Assembly: GCF_000241465.1 (NCBI RefSeq)
Contig: NZ_JH584235.1
Span: 2,732,649-2,778,033, forward strand
Direction of reading: 5' to 3'
Origin: Sphingomonas echinoides ATCC 14820
GTDB taxonomy: Bacteria; Pseudomonadota; Alphaproteobacteria; Sphingomonadales; Sphingomonadaceae
Length of the DNA: 45,385 nucleotides
This document shows, one piece after another, positions 44,669-45,385 of this stretch. The notes under the pieces were generated by a model. That model was not told where the DNA came from, did no database searches, and saw only the letters and a list, made by a program, of their open reading frames with translations. The translations under genes were made by a program, and so were the position numbers. Within the stretch, counting starts at the first letter, position 1, and each line of letters begins with the position of its first letter.

Positions 44669-45385
44669 CGAACGTGCGATCTCGGTAGTTTCGTCACCAC
44701 CCGCTTTCGCGTTTCGTCTCACAAGCGTTGATGACGAATCGGTCATCTCAACGCGAACTCGGCCGCTGCGGAAAATGAATGGATGTCGTAAGCTCGGAGC
44801 TGGAAGGGTCTCGGAATGGCCTCAACTGGGTCGTCTCTGCCGCAACGGGTGTCGACCAAGTCAAGCCGTTCCCCTGCAAGCGTGAATGGCCGTTCTTGCC
44901 CGGACCTGCCATGGGTGTCGCTGGCGTACGCGTGCCAAAGCGCTGTTCGATCTAGTGGTCGACGCCCTACAAGGCGACCCTGATGACAGGGCGGCCAAAT
45001 GGACGCTGGGCGTCGATGCAGAACTCGCGCGCGAGGCGAATAGGCGCGTAGAGCTTACCAACTTCCTTGATAACATCGCTGTATTGCGTGGTGCGCACCA
45101 CGATGGCGAGGTCACGGCTAGCGGGTCGGCAGAGTTGTCAGAAGTGATCGAGTTATCGCATTCGACCTGTCGAACCGGAAGCCCAAGGTCAGCTCGTAGC
45201 CGTTGACCTTGTCAGATTTTCGCGAAGCCTGCTGGGAATGGCTGCATGACCATGCCACCGAGCGAACGGCTGCCGTCAGAGCAGCGCGCGCTGAATCTGG
45301 GCTTGCGCGGAGACCGCAGCCTCGCTGCCACGCCGACGCTGTTCTGTCTCTGCGCCGAAACAGACGTCAATGTCGCGATCCCGGA
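44669..45385. other. Right-end stretch with uncertain frames
   Basis: A plus-strand frame at 44886-45206 contains A-L-F-D-L-V-V-D-A-L-Q-G-D-P-D-D-R-A and V-E-L-T-N-F-L-D-N-I-A-V-L-R-G, which reads like protein, but its N- and C-terminal parts do not. A second frame, open from about 45203 to the edge, includes D-F-R-E-A-C-W-E-W-L-H-D-H-A. Either may be a real gene or a decayed one; I cannot assign a family. Confidence 0.3.

Overview
The window is GC-rich DNA that looks like a chromosome of a sphingomonad (Alphaproteobacteria, probably Sphingomonas or a close relative). The signs are several TonB-dependent receptors, a MucR/Ros regulator, a sphingomonad/Caulobacter-type sugar-use locus with a tryptophan-halogenase-like gene, and an S21 protein of alphaproteobacterial type. 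The taxonomic call is inference from gene content; no rRNA or tRNA gene was seen.

Region 1 (1-4071) is accessory DNA: a large serine recombinase cut by the left edge, a two-HTH regulator running into a HipA-like kinase that has lost its N-terminal half, and a MucR-type regulator.

Region 2 (4072-26941) is a quinoprotein alcohol-oxidation island. Its core is a PQQ alcohol dehydrogenase whose active site reads W-D-F-D, the Asp-x-Asp signature of lanthanide-dependent enzymes. Around it are a c-type cytochrome, a MxaJ-like binding protein, a PQQ-associated beta-propeller, a SoxYZ-like carrier, a relay metallohydrolase, a CXXCW protein, a pseudoazurin, a cytochrome b561, a porin and two TonB receptors. 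An NAD aldehyde dehydrogenase with its DUF779 partner and an acetyl-CoA synthetase complete a route from alcohol through aldehyde and acid to acyl-CoA. Control genes sit in the middle: a FIST protein overlapping a hybrid histidine kinase (the NosP-NahK pair of Pseudomonas) and a LuxR-type response regulator. A short motif (consensus near CCAAAGTSCAAT) lies 50-100 bases upstream of at least six of these genes in one orientation, so the island looks like one regulon. No pqqABCDE biosynthesis genes are in the window.

Region 3 (27341-41920) is a glycan-use locus. A four-gene operon with overlapping stops and starts (GH2 glycosidase with a LamG-like domain, MFS sugar porter, SGNH hydrolase, carboxylesterase) diverges from a TonB receptor of the Xanthomonas/Caulobacter class, followed by a flavin-dependent halogenase, a ROK repressor and a ROK sugar kinase. 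AT-rich sites sharing TTTGTTTA near the GH2 start and before the kinase are candidate ROK operators.

Region 4 (41921-45385) is sparse: rpsU, two small overlapping ORFs of unknown function, an AraC regulator fused to a GyrI-like domain, and poorly defined sequence at the right edge.
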